From a bacterium (lineage in GTDB: Bacteria > Planctomycetota > JAFGQW01): 64,000 nt of DNA. Positions 40,734-50,431 of this stretch are shown here, piece after piece. A program made the translations under genes and the position numbers. The notes below the pieces were generated by a model. It searched no databases. It had not been told where the DNA came from and saw only the letters and a program-made list of their open reading frames with translations. Positions within the stretch are counted from its first letter, which is position 1; every line of letters begins with the position of its first letter. The stretch is taken from contig JAUHXU010000006.1 of assembly GCA_030426805.1 (NCBI GenBank), positions 367,337 through 431,336 on the forward strand, in the 5' to 3' direction.

Positions 40734-42857
40734 ATGCGATACTCCGCCTTCATCTTTGCCGCCGCGCTCGCGACGGCGTTCGCCACGATCGGTGCCGACA
40801 CGCAGACGCTGATCGACTTCGGGCCGACCGGCGGGCACACGACCACGGCGCCGCGCACGTGGAACAACGTCGACACGTCGACCGGGACGAACCCGGTCGC
40901 CCTCCTCGACCAGACCGGCGCGCCGACCGGGGCCGTGCTGCAGCACACGGCGGGGCTCGCATTTCAGTCCGGCAACTCCGCCGGCGCGACGACCGCGTCG
41001 TTGAGCAGTCCGCTGGCCGCACGGAACTACCCGGCGAGCGCGATGTCCGACTGTCTGTTCGGGAGCAACACCTACCCGGTCGCCGAGTTCACGTTGACGA
41101 ACCTCGACCCCAACGCGATCTACGATTTCGTCGTGTTCTCGTCGCGCATGAACGTCGCCGACTCGCGCGCGACCGAATACACGTTCGCCGGAGCGAACAG
41201 CCGCGCGACCGTGCTCGATCCGTCGAACAACCAGTCGACGGTCTCGACCGTCGTCGGCGTCGGACCGACCGCCGGCGGCACGATCATCGTCCGCGTGAAG
41301 GCCGCGACGTCGAACACCAACAACTCCGGCTACTACTACCTGAACACGCTCGAGTTCTCGAAGCGCCCGGGACCGTTGCCGCCGCAGCTGTCGTTCTCGA
41401 GTCCGTACGTGACGCTGTCGCGCGCGGCGGGCAAGCCGACGAGCAACTACCCGCTGACCGTCGCGACGAATGACGCGATGACGCCCGCGGTGACACTCGC
41501 CGTCGTCGACCAGGCGACGAACCAGCCGCCGACGTGGATGTCGGTGCCGGGCGTCGTCACCGCCGGTCAGCCGTTTTCGCTCGCGTTCGGCAGTCCGACC
41601 CTCGCCGAGGGGACTTACCGCGCGACCGTGACCGCGACCGCGCCGGGCTACTCGCCGTCGACGTCGTTCGTCACGCTCACGGTGCGGGCGGCCGGCTCGT
41701 TGAACCTGCTCTACTACGGCAACAGCTTCACGATCGGCAACGGCACGGTGTCGTCGCTCGTCGAGTACATCGCGCAGGACGCCGGCTTCCCGGCGCCGAA
41801 CACGGTGGCGCGTCTCGTCGGCGGCCGGGACCTCTTCTTTCACCTGACCGATCCGGTGCAAGCGGCGGCGATCACCTCGGCGCTCTCGCCCGGCGAGGAG
41901 TGGGACTACGTGATCCTGCAGGGGTTCTCGACCGAGGCCACCGATCGCCTCGGCAACCCGACCGCGTTCCGCGACAACGCAAAGGCGATCGTCACGAACG
42001 TGCGCGCCCACAGCCCCTCGGCGAAGGTGATCATGTTCCAGACGTGGGCGCGTGCGCAGGGCCACTCGTTCTACACCGGTTCGCCGCCGATCTTCAACGG
42101 CCCGATCGACATGCACCAGCAGATCGAGAAGAACTACACGCTGGCCGTGTCCGACCTCAACCAGGCGTTCGGTGCCGGCACCGCGCGCCGCGCCGCATGC
42201 GGTGAGCCGGCGGCGCTGTTCAACTTCGATCCGTCGATCTACGCGAACGACCTCTATCACGCGGGGCCGCCGATCACGTTGATGTCGGCGATGGCGATCT
42301 ATACCGCGATCTATCAGACGCCGATCGGCGCGTTCGAGCCGAACTTCAGCGGCAACTCGGCGCTGATCGGTCGACTGAACTCGTTCAACATCGGACTCGA
42401 GGCGTGGCGGGCCTACGCCGGGATCGCCGATCGAGTGGCCGATCCCTCGTTGCGACGGGCACCCGGATCCGGCGAGGATCTCCTGCTGAAGTCGGGCGTC
42501 GACGCGCCGACCGACGCGCGGTCGACGAAGGACCTGTCGATGGGCCAGACCCTCGACGTGGAACTCGCGTCACCGATCGGCACCTACGGCGGCGGCAACG
42601 CGTTCGTCGTGATGAGCTGGTATCCCACCGCCTCGCCGCCGAGTCCGATCCCCGGCTTGCCCGAGGTCCACATCGACCCGACGCGCTACGTGATTCTCAC
42701 CGCGACGCCGTCGCTCTCGACGCTGACGTGGCAGTTTCCGATGCCGGTCGCACTGCCCGGGTGGAGCGTGATGTTCCAGGGCGTGGTGCCGCGTCCGAGC
42801 ACGAAGACCGGCCGCCTGTTCACCGTCACGGACGGTCACGAGATCCGGCTGAAGTAG
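40734..42857 (+). CDS. Secreted multidomain SGNH-type hydrolase
   Basis: A 707-residue protein with a signal peptide (AALATAFATIGAD). The N-terminal roughly 210 residues are a beta domain opening LIDFGPTGGHTTTAPRTWNN, followed by an Ig-like region (APGYSPSTSFVTLTVR). The catalytic part starts at NLLYYGNSFTIGNGT, where the Ser of GNS is the block I nucleophile. It runs through WDYVILQGFS to NDLYHAG, the Asp-x2-His of block V. The last 120 residues are a further beta domain. Likely an esterase acting on polysaccharide acetyl groups or similar substrates outside the cell. It overlaps the convergent gene by 32 bases. Confidence 0.82.
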   Translation: MRYSAFIFAAALATAFATIGADTQTLIDFGPTGGHTTTAPRTWNNVDTSTGTNPVALLDQTGAPTGAVLQHTAGLAFQSGNSAGATTASLSSPLAARNYPASAMSDCLFGSNTYPVAEFTLTNLDPNAIYDFVVFSSRMNVADSRATEYTFAGANSRATVLDPSNNQSTVSTVVGVGPTAGGTIIVRVKAATSNTNNSGYYYLNTLEFSKRPGPLPPQLSFSSPYVTLSRAAGKPTSNYPLTVATNDAMTPAVTLAVVDQATNQPPTWMSVPGVVTAGQPFSLAFGSPTLAEGTYRATVTATAPGYSPSTSFVTLTVRAAGSLNLLYYGNSFTIGNGTVSSLVEYIAQDAGFPAPNTVARLVGGRDLFFHLTDPVQAAAITSALSPGEEWDYVILQGFSTEATDRLGNPTAFRDNAKAIVTNVRAHSPSAKVIMFQTWARAQGHSFYTGSPPIFNGPIDMHQQIEKNYTLAVSDLNQAFGAGTARRAACGEPAALFNFDPSIYANDLYHAGPPITLMSAMAIYTAIYQTPIGAFEPNFSGNSALIGRLNSFNIGLEAWRAYAGIADRVADPSLRRAPGSGEDLLLKSGVDAPTDARSTKDLSMGQTLDVELASPIGTYGGGNAFVVMSWYPTASPPSPIPGLPEVHIDPTRYVILTATPSLSTLTWQFPMPVALPGWSVMFQGVVPRPSTKTGRLFTVTDGHEIRLK

Positions 42858-45165
42858 CCGGGACCAAGCGATCGACGTCGAGCCACCCCGGCACGGCGTC
42901 GATCGAGCGCCCGGGCTCCGGAGCGGGGAGACGTCTCGGCGGGCGCGGCCGAATCTCGACGACAGCGGCGCGCCCGTCCGAGCCGCCGAGCCCGGCGACG
43001 ACGACGTCGGTGTGCTCGTCGTGCGGCGAACCGAGCAGGCGCGTCGCGAGACGCCGTACGACCGCGGTGAACTCGGGCGGCGCGACGTCGCCGACGTGCA
43101 GCCACGCGGCGAACGGGCGGTGCCCGCGGTCGGCGAGCCACGCATCGATCCGGGTGATCGCGTCCGCCGACGTCGTCGCCGTCGCGTTCGGCAGGATCGC
43201 TGCGAGTGCAGCGTCGTTGCCGACGAAGGCAGCCACGTCGCGGTCGGGGTCGCCGAACGCGCCGAAGCGGTTCGGCCCCGCGAAGAGCCGTTCGGCGTCG
43301 CGTCGGGCCGACGCCGCCGGCCGATACGCGCGGGTCACGGCGCCGGCGAGAACGGGGGGAGCCCCGTCGGGCAACGCGGGTGTCGTCGTCACGACGAGCA
43401 GGTTGCGCGCGAGGCGTGGATACGGCCACGCGCGCGGCAGGACGAGCCCGATCGCGATCATTCCGGCGAGGCACGCGATCGTCGTGCGCGTGCTCGGAGC
43501 GGTCGCGCGCGGGGGCGACTCGCGCACGACGCCCGATCGGCGACTCGCGGCCGCCAGCGCGATCAGTCCGGCCAGCGCGAGGCAGCCGCCGAGCCATCGC
43601 GCCGACGTCGGTCCGTGCGTCGCGGAGACGCGGTGCTCGCCGGGCGGGACTCGCACCGCGATCGCCCCGACGCCGGGCACGGCTTCGTGCGCGACGGCTT
43701 CGCCGTCGATCGCGGCGCGCCAGCCCGGGAAGTCGAATCGACGAAAGACGATCGTGGCGCCGTCGGCGCCGGCCTCCACCGCGACGCGAGTCTCGTGGCT
43801 CGCGTGCTCGACGAGTCTCGCGCGGGCGTCTCCGGTAACCGCGAACGGCGCGTCGAGAGCGGCGAGCTGCGCGCTCGCGCTCGCGAAGTCCACATGGCGG
43901 GGCAGGTACTCGAACACGAGGTTGTGCGCCGGCGCGCGCTGGCGTGACGACGTGTGCAATGCCCGATCGCCGTGCTGCCCGCTCCACACGATCGCGAGCC
44001 CGACCCCGACCGACGCGACGACACCGGCGCGCACCGCGAGCGCGCGCGCCCACGGGCGGCCGCGTGCGGCGGCGAGTGCGCGCGCGGCGAGCCAGACCGC
44101 GAGGAGCCCCTGCACGCCGAGCAGGCGATACGCGAACTGCAACGACTGCAACGGAGTGGCGAAGCGCCACACCGGTTCTGCCCACGGGCCGACGAGGAAG
44201 AGCAGCGCGCTGGCCCCGATCGCGAGCATCGCCGACGTGCCGGTGAGCGCCCTGCACGTGACGAGCGTGGCGATCGCGCCGGCGGTCAGCGCCGCGTGGC
44301 CGCCGGCAGCCCAGTCGAGCAGCGGGCGTGCCGGCCGGCTGTAGCCGAATGCGGACGGATCGACCCAGGGAAACCCTCCATTGTGGACGCGCCCGTAGAG
44401 CACGGTGTGCGTGAACTCGAGCCGTACGTGCGACGCTTCGGCGATCACCGGAACGAGGTAGGGCGCGGCGAGCAGGCACGCGAGGGTCGAGAGCGCAAGC
44501 AGGCGGAGGAACAGTGCGATGTCGCGCCGCCGGCGTGACTCCATCGCGATCCACAGCGCAGCGACCGGACAGCAGACGGCCGCCGTCAGCAGGTGGGTCA
44601 ACGCGAGACCGGTGCAGCCGAAGACCCACCGCAGCGCCGCGCTCCGACCGCCCTGCGCGACGAGGTCGCGCCCCGCGAGGAAGACGAACGGGATCCACGC
44701 GAGGGCGCAGAACTCCGCCCACGCGAACCGCTCGTAGTAGTCGAACGCGGCATACGGAAGCAACGCCCACGCGATCGCTGCGATCGTGGCGATCCGCGCT
44801 CCGCAGTCGCGTCGCACGAGGCGGTGCACGCCGAGCGCGCCCAGTGCCGCGACGGCGAATGCGATCCAGTGAAATGCGGCGATCGGGTCCCCGGTGCCGA
44901 CCGTCGCGAGGGCGACGGTGGCGTGTGGAAGCGGGGGGTAGAAGACGAATGCCGGCGACCCGAACCCGCCGAACGATGCCGCCGCCCACCGTGGGTAGTG
45001 GATGCCGTCCGCAAGAGCCGCGCGATAATCCGCGACCGCGCTCGTGTGGAAGTCGAAGTCGTTGCCTCGTCGTGGCGTCCCGCCGATCGTCGCCGGAGGA
45101 AACGCGACGAGCACGGCGAGCAAGACGAGCGCGAGTGCGAGAAGCGGGCGAGCGCGTGGGTGCAT
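42826..45165 (-). CDS. Polytopic membrane protein, PTPS-related/YfhO-like
   Basis: A 779-residue protein with at least ten hydrophobic spans. It opens with a large extracytoplasmic loop containing NDFDFHTSAVADYRAALADG and FGGFGSPAFVFYPPLPHA, the pattern of membrane proteins annotated as 6-pyruvoyl-tetrahydropterin-synthase-related, which have GT-C-like topology. A soluble C-terminal part includes FDFPGWRAAIDGEAV and VPPGEHRVSATH, similar to the end domain of YfhO-type proteins. Probably a glycosyltransferase of the cell envelope using a lipid-linked sugar, although the catalytic acid is not certain. Start at 45165 with a modest ribosome site. Confidence 0.75.
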   Translation of the reverse strand: MHPRARPLLALALVLLAVLVAFPPATIGGTPRRGNDFDFHTSAVADYRAALADGIHYPRWAAASFGGFGSPAFVFYPPLPHATVALATVGTGDPIAAFHWIAFAVAALGALGVHRLVRRDCGARIATIAAIAWALLPYAAFDYYERFAWAEFCALAWIPFVFLAGRDLVAQGGRSAALRWVFGCTGLALTHLLTAAVCCPVAALWIAMESRRRRDIALFLRLLALSTLACLLAAPYLVPVIAEASHVRLEFTHTVLYGRVHNGGFPWVDPSAFGYSRPARPLLDWAAGGHAALTAGAIATLVTCRALTGTSAMLAIGASALLFLVGPWAEPVWRFATPLQSLQFAYRLLGVQGLLAVWLAARALAAARGRPWARALAVRAGVVASVGVGLAIVWSGQHGDRALHTSSRQRAPAHNLVFEYLPRHVDFASASAQLAALDAPFAVTGDARARLVEHASHETRVAVEAGADGATIVFRRFDFPGWRAAIDGEAVAHEAVPGVGAIAVRVPPGEHRVSATHGPTSARWLGGCLALAGLIALAAASRRSGVVRESPPRATAPSTRTTIACLAGMIAIGLVLPRAWPYPRLARNLLVVTTTPALPDGAPPVLAGAVTRAYRPAASARRDAERLFAGPNRFGAFGDPDRDVAAFVGNDAALAAILPNATATTSADAITRIDAWLADRGHRPFAAWLHVGDVAPPEFTAVVRRLATRLLGSPHDEHTDVVVAGLGGSDGRAAVVEIRPRPPRRLPAPEPGRSIDAVPGWLDVDRLVPATSAGSRDRP

Positions 45166-45223
45166 CGCCCGTCAGCGTAGAGGGCGGGCCCGCCCGACAC
45201 AAGCCGGGGGGCGGTTCCGGTCG

Positions 45224-46495
45224 CTACGGAGCGGTCGGCGGTGCGAGGAGGGACGGGACCGCGTCGGCGTCGAGGAGCGTCTCGCGCCACCGGTCGGATT
45301 CCGCCGGCAGGTCGCAGCCGGTGAGCTTCCGAAGTGCGACGAGGGCGGCTTTCTCGCGCGTTTCGTTCTCGGCCTTGAGCGCGTCGATCAGCGGCTCGAT
45401 CGCACGCCGCGAGCCGAGATGGGCGAGCGTCGTGCAGACCAAGACTGCGACCGCGGTTCGCTTGTGCCGGAGCAATGGGGTGACCGCGTCGGTGAGCGTG
45501 TCGCGGAACACCGTGTGCGCGGCGATCTCACGAAGCGCGGCGGCGATCGCCTCAGCGTTCTTGTTGTCGAGCGACTCAAAGACCCGCGGCGCCCTCTTTT
45601 CCAGCCACGCGTCCTCCGCGTCGAACCACGCTTGCCATTGAGCCGCGTTCGAGCCGAACGAACGCCCGCTGATTTGGCGCAGCGCCCACAGCGCGTTCTC
45701 ACGAACGCCACGTGTCTCTGCGCTAAGGAGCGCAATCAACAACGGCACGGACTCGACATCCCGGAACGCGGCGACGGCCAGCGATGCTGCCTGGCACAGA
45801 GCCGGATCGGACGGGTCGAGGCGGTCGCGCAATTGCTCGGTGATGTCAGTGGCCTGGTCGGGGCGGGCGAGTGGTGCGAGCTTCGTGATCCCCGTAAGCA
45901 CGATCAGCTCGTGCTTCGTCTGATACCAGAGCTGCTCGGCGAGCCAATCGAGTCCCGGTCGCGTCGCTGCACTTCCGATCGCGTGGAGTACGTTGCTGCG
46001 GAGGTGGGCCGGGACGTGACGCCAGTTGCGGGTCGTCGTGTGGATCGCGCCGGGTGCGTGGTGGAAGACCGTTGCGACCGTGTGCTCGAATTCGTGTTTC
46101 AGCGAGAAGCTCGCGTTTCGCGGGCAAGCAGCATACAGGGCTGGAAGCGCGTCCGGTGTCGGTGACGCCGTGATGGCTCGCATTGCAGCGATTCGACTCG
46201 CGACGGGTTGCGCGTCGGACAGCGCCCCCCGGGTCGCCGCCAAGACGGCCTTGGAGTCAAACGAAGCGAAGCCACGAAGGATGCGCTCGGCGACGGCCTC
46301 GTCGGGCTCCGACACCAGCACATCGAGCATCCTCGGCAGCATCGCGACGCCGCCGGCGCGAAGCCGTGCTGGCGCGTCCTCGTGCCGAAGCGCGTCCGCG
46401 ACCGGATCGGTCAGTCGTTCCTGGCCGGTCGCGATCGGGACTGCGCACGTCGCAGCGACCAAGGCTGCGCCAGCGAAACGCCGTACGGATGTCAT
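45224..46495 (-). CDS. Secreted HEAT-repeat protein, end of the pilin operon
   Basis: A 423-residue protein. The ATG at 46493-46495 is chosen because GGGGAGG lies 6 bases upstream; the frame stays open a little further. A signal peptide (GAALVAATCAVPIATGQ) is followed by about ten HEAT/PBS-lyase-like helical pairs (ALWALRQISGRSFGSNAAQW and similar). It starts 23 bases after the pilin-like gene 46519-47754 on the same strand, so it may be a periplasmic factor for the pilus or secretion system. Confidence 0.78.
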   Translation of the reverse strand: MTSVRRFAGAALVAATCAVPIATGQERLTDPVADALRHEDAPARLRAGGVAMLPRMLDVLVSEPDEAVAERILRGFASFDSKAVLAATRGALSDAQPVASRIAAMRAITASPTPDALPALYAACPRNASFSLKHEFEHTVATVFHHAPGAIHTTTRNWRHVPAHLRSNVLHAIGSAATRPGLDWLAEQLWYQTKHELIVLTGITKLAPLARPDQATDITEQLRDRLDPSDPALCQAASLAVAAFRDVESVPLLIALLSAETRGVRENALWALRQISGRSFGSNAAQWQAWFDAEDAWLEKRAPRVFESLDNKNAEAIAAALREIAAHTVFRDTLTDAVTPLLRHKRTAVAVLVCTTLAHLGSRRAIEPLIDALKAENETREKAALVALRKLTGCDLPAESDRWRETLLDADAVPSLLAPPTAP

Positions 46496-46518
46496 CCTGT
46501 CCTCCCCGTTCGCCATGA

Positions 46519-47754
46519 TTAGTAGGGGCGCCACGACAGCACGGCGAGTTGCAGGCCGTGCTGACCGCTACTACCGCCGCCGCCGCCCATCAGCGCGTGA
46601 TCGACGTGGACCATCGAGTTGCTCTTGAGCGAGAGCGACTTGCCACCGATGATCCCCCAGACCTCGGCGTTGCTGTCCAACTCGATCGCGGCCTTCGGCG
46701 CGACAAACGCACCCCAGAACTCGGTATTCGAGTTGAAGATCGCTGTGCTCGTTCCCGTGTAGTTCACGGTCAGGTCCTGCGGGTTGCTGTTCAGCGACCG
46801 GAACTCGGTGTTGCTGTTCGCCTCGAAGCTCTTGGTCACGTAGAAGTCGACCGGGCCGTTCGTGGAATCGATGTAGATCTCTGAGTTCGAGAGCAACTTG
46901 AAGTCACGGACGACGAGTGTCGCCGGTCCGGTGATCGTCAGGCGCGAGTTGCTGTCCATGGTCAGCTTGCGGAAGCCGAACGTCCCGGGACCCATGGTGT
47001 GCTTGCCCTTGTCTTTCTCGAAGTTGATGAGCGTCGGCACCGTCGGAACATCGATCGGCGGAATCACGACCGGCTCACTGGCCGGTGCGGTGCTGCCGCT
47101 GACGAACGAGTTGCTCGCGGTGGAGACACCCTTGCCGGTTCCCGGGTTCGCGTCACCAAAGACGAACGAGTTCGAGTCGAGCGAGATGTTGCCGTTGGAC
47201 GATGCGCTCGAGTCCTGGAGCGCGTAGTCGATCCCGTGGTGCTTCCCGGTGAGTTGGTCGCGGTAGGCGCCGTTGTCCGAGTTCCACGCATCAATGCCCG
47301 CGTTGCTGTCCATTGCAAGGAAGCGATCGCCGAACGCTCCGAAGTTGTAGCGGCCGCCGTTGGATCCGGTGATCTGAAGCATCGTCTCGATCCGCCGCTC
47401 GTGCTGGCGCTCGTTTGCCGTGGCGACGATCTGGATCAGGTCGTCGGCGAGGTGCGGCGACTCGTCGCCGAACGTCACGGTGACGGCGTAGTCCACCGCG
47501 CCGAGCGTCTTCGGGTAGGTCTCCGCCTTCATCGCGTCCTTGCCGCGCGACGAGAGGACCGCGATCGCCTCGTTCATACCGGCTTCGGCAATGTAGAACA
47601 CGCGGGTGCGTTCGGCGTACTCGCGGTTCTCCGCGTAGCTGCCGTGTGTCACCGTCGACATGCCGAACGACAGGGCGGCGATGACCATCGTCACGAGCAA
47701 CGCGACGACGAGCGCCGTCCCTTCGTTGCGCGCGGGCTTTCGGTTCGTTTTCAT
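46519..47754 (-). CDS. PilX-like prepilin with DSN-repeat passenger
   Basis: A 411-residue protein with a short basic leader and a long hydrophobic N-terminal helix (GTALVVALLVTMVIAALSFG), the PilX_N type. The glutamate at position 5 of a mature pilin is not clear, so processing is uncertain. Residues about 130-400 carry at least nine spaced copies of a D/S-S-N-S/T/A-x-V/F motif (SLDSNSFVFG, TMDSNSRLTI, LLSNSEIYID, ELDSNAEVWG), which would form a beta-helix or polymer-like stack. It sits second to last in an operon of minor-pilin-like genes. Probably a tip or minor pilin of a type IV pilus or type II secretion system. Confidence 0.8.
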   Translation of the reverse strand: MKTNRKPARNEGTALVVALLVTMVIAALSFGMSTVTHGSYAENREYAERTRVFYIAEAGMNEAIAVLSSRGKDAMKAETYPKTLGAVDYAVTVTFGDESPHLADDLIQIVATANERQHERRIETMLQITGSNGGRYNFGAFGDRFLAMDSNAGIDAWNSDNGAYRDQLTGKHHGIDYALQDSSASSNGNISLDSNSFVFGDANPGTGKGVSTASNSFVSGSTAPASEPVVIPPIDVPTVPTLINFEKDKGKHTMGPGTFGFRKLTMDSNSRLTITGPATLVVRDFKLLSNSEIYIDSTNGPVDFYVTKSFEANSNTEFRSLNSNPQDLTVNYTGTSTAIFNSNTEFWGAFVAPKAAIELDSNAEVWGIIGGKSLSLKSNSMVHVDHALMGGGGGSSGQHGLQLAVLSWRPY

Positions 47755-47763
47755 CGTCCCTCC

Positions 47764-48423
47764 TCAGTTCCGGATTCCGACAGTGCTGCTCATCGTGCGT
47801 TTGACGAAGCCGCCTTCCTCGTTCTTCGAGAGGACGGTCAGGTGAATCACCAGTTTGTCGCCGACGCGGGTGAAGCAGAGACCCTTCTCGTCGACGAGCC
47901 CGTTCTTGTTGTCGTCGGCGGAGTTGCCCTTTTCGCCCTCGAGGTATTCGGAGACGTTGGAGCAGATCACCATCTCGCGCGCGCCGAGCGTTCCATAGTC
48001 CTGGATCACGACGACGCGACCTTCGTCGATCATGCCGTCGTTGTCGTTGTCTTTGCCGTCGTTGCGCTCGCCCGGCTCGTACTGGAACACGATCTTCGCG
48101 GCGCGCCACGTCAAGTTCGCGGTCTCCTTCGAGACGGCGACGAGGTTGTCGACCTTGATGCCGTCATACCAGTAGGGGCTCTCCGGCAGCGTCTTCAGGC
48201 CGTCGAGGCCGGCGCTGATCACGAAGTTCGTGATCTTGTCGATCGCGCGGCGGTTCTTCGTCGTCGCGGTGGACTGTGCGGCGACCTCGCGGAAGACGCT
48301 GAAGCCGGTGTCTTCGGCCATCGCCACGGGCAGGGTCATCGTCGCGAGGATCGAGACCGCCAGGGCCATCTCGATGATCGTGCGGCCTCGTTGGGCCACG
48401 GTGCGTTCGTCAGTGCGGTGCAT
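47764..48423 (-). CDS. PilW/GspJ-like minor prepilin
   Basis: A 219-residue protein with a prepilin-type start: G-RTIIEMALAVSILATM, with glycine before the cut and Glu at the fifth place of the mature helix. The remainder is a pseudopilin globular domain with DGKDNDNDGMIDEG and ADDNKNGLVDEKG, two EF-hand-like Asp/Asn loops that may bind calcium, as in GspJ and PilY-type partners. It lies 2 bases after the gene upstream and 9 before the PilX-like gene. Confidence 0.85.
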   Translation of the reverse strand: MHRTDERTVAQRGRTIIEMALAVSILATMTLPVAMAEDTGFSVFREVAAQSTATTKNRRAIDKITNFVISAGLDGLKTLPESPYWYDGIKVDNLVAVSKETANLTWRAAKIVFQYEPGERNDGKDNDNDGMIDEGRVVVIQDYGTLGAREMVICSNVSEYLEGEKGNSADDNKNGLVDEKGLCFTRVGDKLVIHLTVLSKNEEGGFVKRTMSSTVGIRN

Positions 48424-48425
48424 CT

Positions 48426-48959
48426 CTACCCCCTCAGCATCGACGTGAACTGCATCGACTTCTCGCCGCCGACGCCGCGCCAGCGGATCCGGATCGTCAC
48501 GGGAAGCAGGACGTAGTCGCCCGTCACGTCGCCGTCGGTCGCGTCCCCGTTTTGGTTCAGGTCGCGGCCGATCAGCGGAAAGTCGTTTCCGGCGACCTCG
48601 CTGAGGACGGCCGGCTGGTTCGCGGCGGTGGGGAAGATGATCTCGCCGACCATCCCGTCGGCGTCGTTCGCGAGCGGCTCGAGGCCGGTGACGCCGAAGT
48701 TGCTTCCCGGGGACGTGCCGACGTCGTCGGTGTTCGTCGCGTTGTAGCGGCGAAACAGCGTCGCGAAGCCCTCGCTCCGCATGTTCTCGAGGACGCTTCG
48801 TGCCGCCTGCGTCGCGATCGACGACTGGCGGTTGACGTCGTTGAGATTCAGCGAGCCGATCATCGCGGCCGACAAGCCGAGCATTCCGACCATCAGCACG
48901 CCGACCGAGACCATGAGCTCGATCATGCTGAAGCCGGCTTGAGACGGACCCCGGTCCAT
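48426..48959 (-). CDS. PilV-like minor prepilin
   Basis: A 177-residue protein with a textbook prepilin peptidase site, AGFSMIELMVSVGVLMVGML (cut after the Gly, Glu fifth). It then resembles PilV/GspI (ATQAARSVLENMRSEG). A short Asp/Asn-rich loop (DLNQNGDATDGDVTGD) may bind calcium. It is the first gene of the pilin operon. The peptidase, ATPase and platform genes are not in the window. Confidence 0.88.
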   Translation of the reverse strand: MDRGPSQAGFSMIELMVSVGVLMVGMLGLSAAMIGSLNLNDVNRQSSIATQAARSVLENMRSEGFATLFRRYNATNTDDVGTSPGSNFGVTGLEPLANDADGMVGEIIFPTAANQPAVLSEVAGNDFPLIGRDLNQNGDATDGDVTGDYVLLPVTIRIRWRGVGGEKSMQFTSMLRG

Positions 48960-49075
48960 GCTTCTGTCCCCTCCGAATGTCCCATGTCGGGAAATCGCCC
49001 CGACTTGTATTGATTGCCTGACTTATACTTTCGGCGGTCGCTCGGGCGGCTTGAGGGGGAAGGCCCGGAGAACGG

Positions 49076-50338
49076 CTATCCGATGGAGATGCCCCAAGCG
49101 CTCGAAGCGCGTCGCGGGCCGGTCGCGTCGAACGTCACGCACGCGGCGAACACGCGCACGCCGATCAGCGCCCCGAGCGGCGGGATGTGGACGGTCGGCA
49201 CCGCCGGCGGCCGGCCGCTGGAGTCCAGCACGCCGGCGAAGTTCTCGAACAACGCCGTCGGTGCCGTGAGGCTCAGCGTGAACAACCCGTCCGGCGCGAT
49301 GTGGGTGGTGCCGGCGCGACCGAGCGGGATCCCCGGCGCGTGCCCGAACGAGAGCGCGACCCGGTAGGGGCGGCCGGCCTCGCCGACCCCGAAGTCGACC
49401 GTGAGGCGGCCGTCGCCGCCCGCGCGCCACGGGCCCGCACCCCAGAGCGTCCGATCGCCGAGCGTGAGAACGTCGGCGAACAGATCGAGCGTCGCCATCC
49501 GAACCGCACCGATCGTCGTCGCGGCGCCGTCCGCCGCGACCCGGAAGAGGCGATCCGGATTCGAGCCGCTCTTTGCGCACAGGTAGGACTCGACCGGCTG
49601 CTCCGCCACGTCGACGGCATATGTCATCCCGAACAGCGGTCCGACGGTCGGGATCGTCGACGCGATGCCACTCTGGGACACGCGGCGGAGATCCGGGGTC
49701 GCCGGGCCCGAGATCGCGCTGACGACGATCTCCCCGCGCCACGGGCTCCAATCGAGTCCCGTCGCGCCGATGCCGGCGGGCGTACGGAAGCGCTCCGCAC
49801 CCGAGCGATCGAAGAAGCCGAGGTCGACCGAGAAGCCCGAGCGGATCGTCGCGACGAAGCCGCCGGTCGTACCGTTGCGCGTCGCCGTCCCCGACGCCGA
49901 CGGCAGACGCGCGATTCGTCGCGCGCCGGTGCCGGCGACGTCGTCCGCGCGGTAGAGGTCGCCCGCCGCCGTGTACCAGACGATGCCGAGGTCCTCGTCG
50001 AGGAAGCCCCAGATCAGGTCACCCGCCGGTGCGAGCGTGGACACGCGCGTCGCCCCCGTCGCCAGCTCGTAGACGGTCGTGCCGAACGGACCCCACACGA
50101 GCAGCGCGTCCTGGCCGGGAAGCATCTCGACTGCTCGCGGGGTCGGTCCCGGGATGCGCTCGAGGGTCGTGACGTTGCCCTGTGTGTCGAAGCCGAACAG
50201 GCCGGTCGTCGTCGACGATCCGATCGACGTCACGAGGCCGACGTAGGCGGTTGCGGCCGGGATCTGGGCGCTTGCGGCCGGCGCGAGAAGCCCCGCCGCG
50301 AGGACGATCGTGGCGAGGCGGGTGCGAGAGAGGGGCAT
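49076..50338 (-). CDS. Secreted propeller protein, paralog of 26823-28055
   Basis: A 420-residue protein with a signal peptide (TIVLAAGLLAPAASAQ) and a propeller-like body (FGFDTQGNVTTLERIPG, LGIVWYTAAGDLYRADD). The C-terminal roughly 115 residues contain ALSFGHAPGIPLG, APDGLFTLSL, GVLDSSGRPP and GVRVFAACVTF, which are close to the C-terminus of the protein at 26823. The two are paralogs of the same surface-protein family. Role unknown. Confidence 0.8.
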   Translation of the reverse strand: MPLSRTRLATIVLAAGLLAPAASAQIPAATAYVGLVTSIGSSTTTGLFGFDTQGNVTTLERIPGPTPRAVEMLPGQDALLVWGPFGTTVYELATGATRVSTLAPAGDLIWGFLDEDLGIVWYTAAGDLYRADDVAGTGARRIARLPSASGTATRNGTTGGFVATIRSGFSVDLGFFDRSGAERFRTPAGIGATGLDWSPWRGEIVVSAISGPATPDLRRVSQSGIASTIPTVGPLFGMTYAVDVAEQPVESYLCAKSGSNPDRLFRVAADGAATTIGAVRMATLDLFADVLTLGDRTLWGAGPWRAGGDGRLTVDFGVGEAGRPYRVALSFGHAPGIPLGRAGTTHIAPDGLFTLSLTAPTALFENFAGVLDSSGRPPAVPTVHIPPLGALIGVRVFAACVTFDATGPRRASSAWGISIG

Positions 50339-50431
50339 CGGACACCTCCGAGAGCCAGGGACCGAGTTCGGGCCGCGCGCTGCGGCCGCTGTCGTTCCGT
50401 CGCCCCGTCGGTGGGTCCTCCCGAAGAAAAG

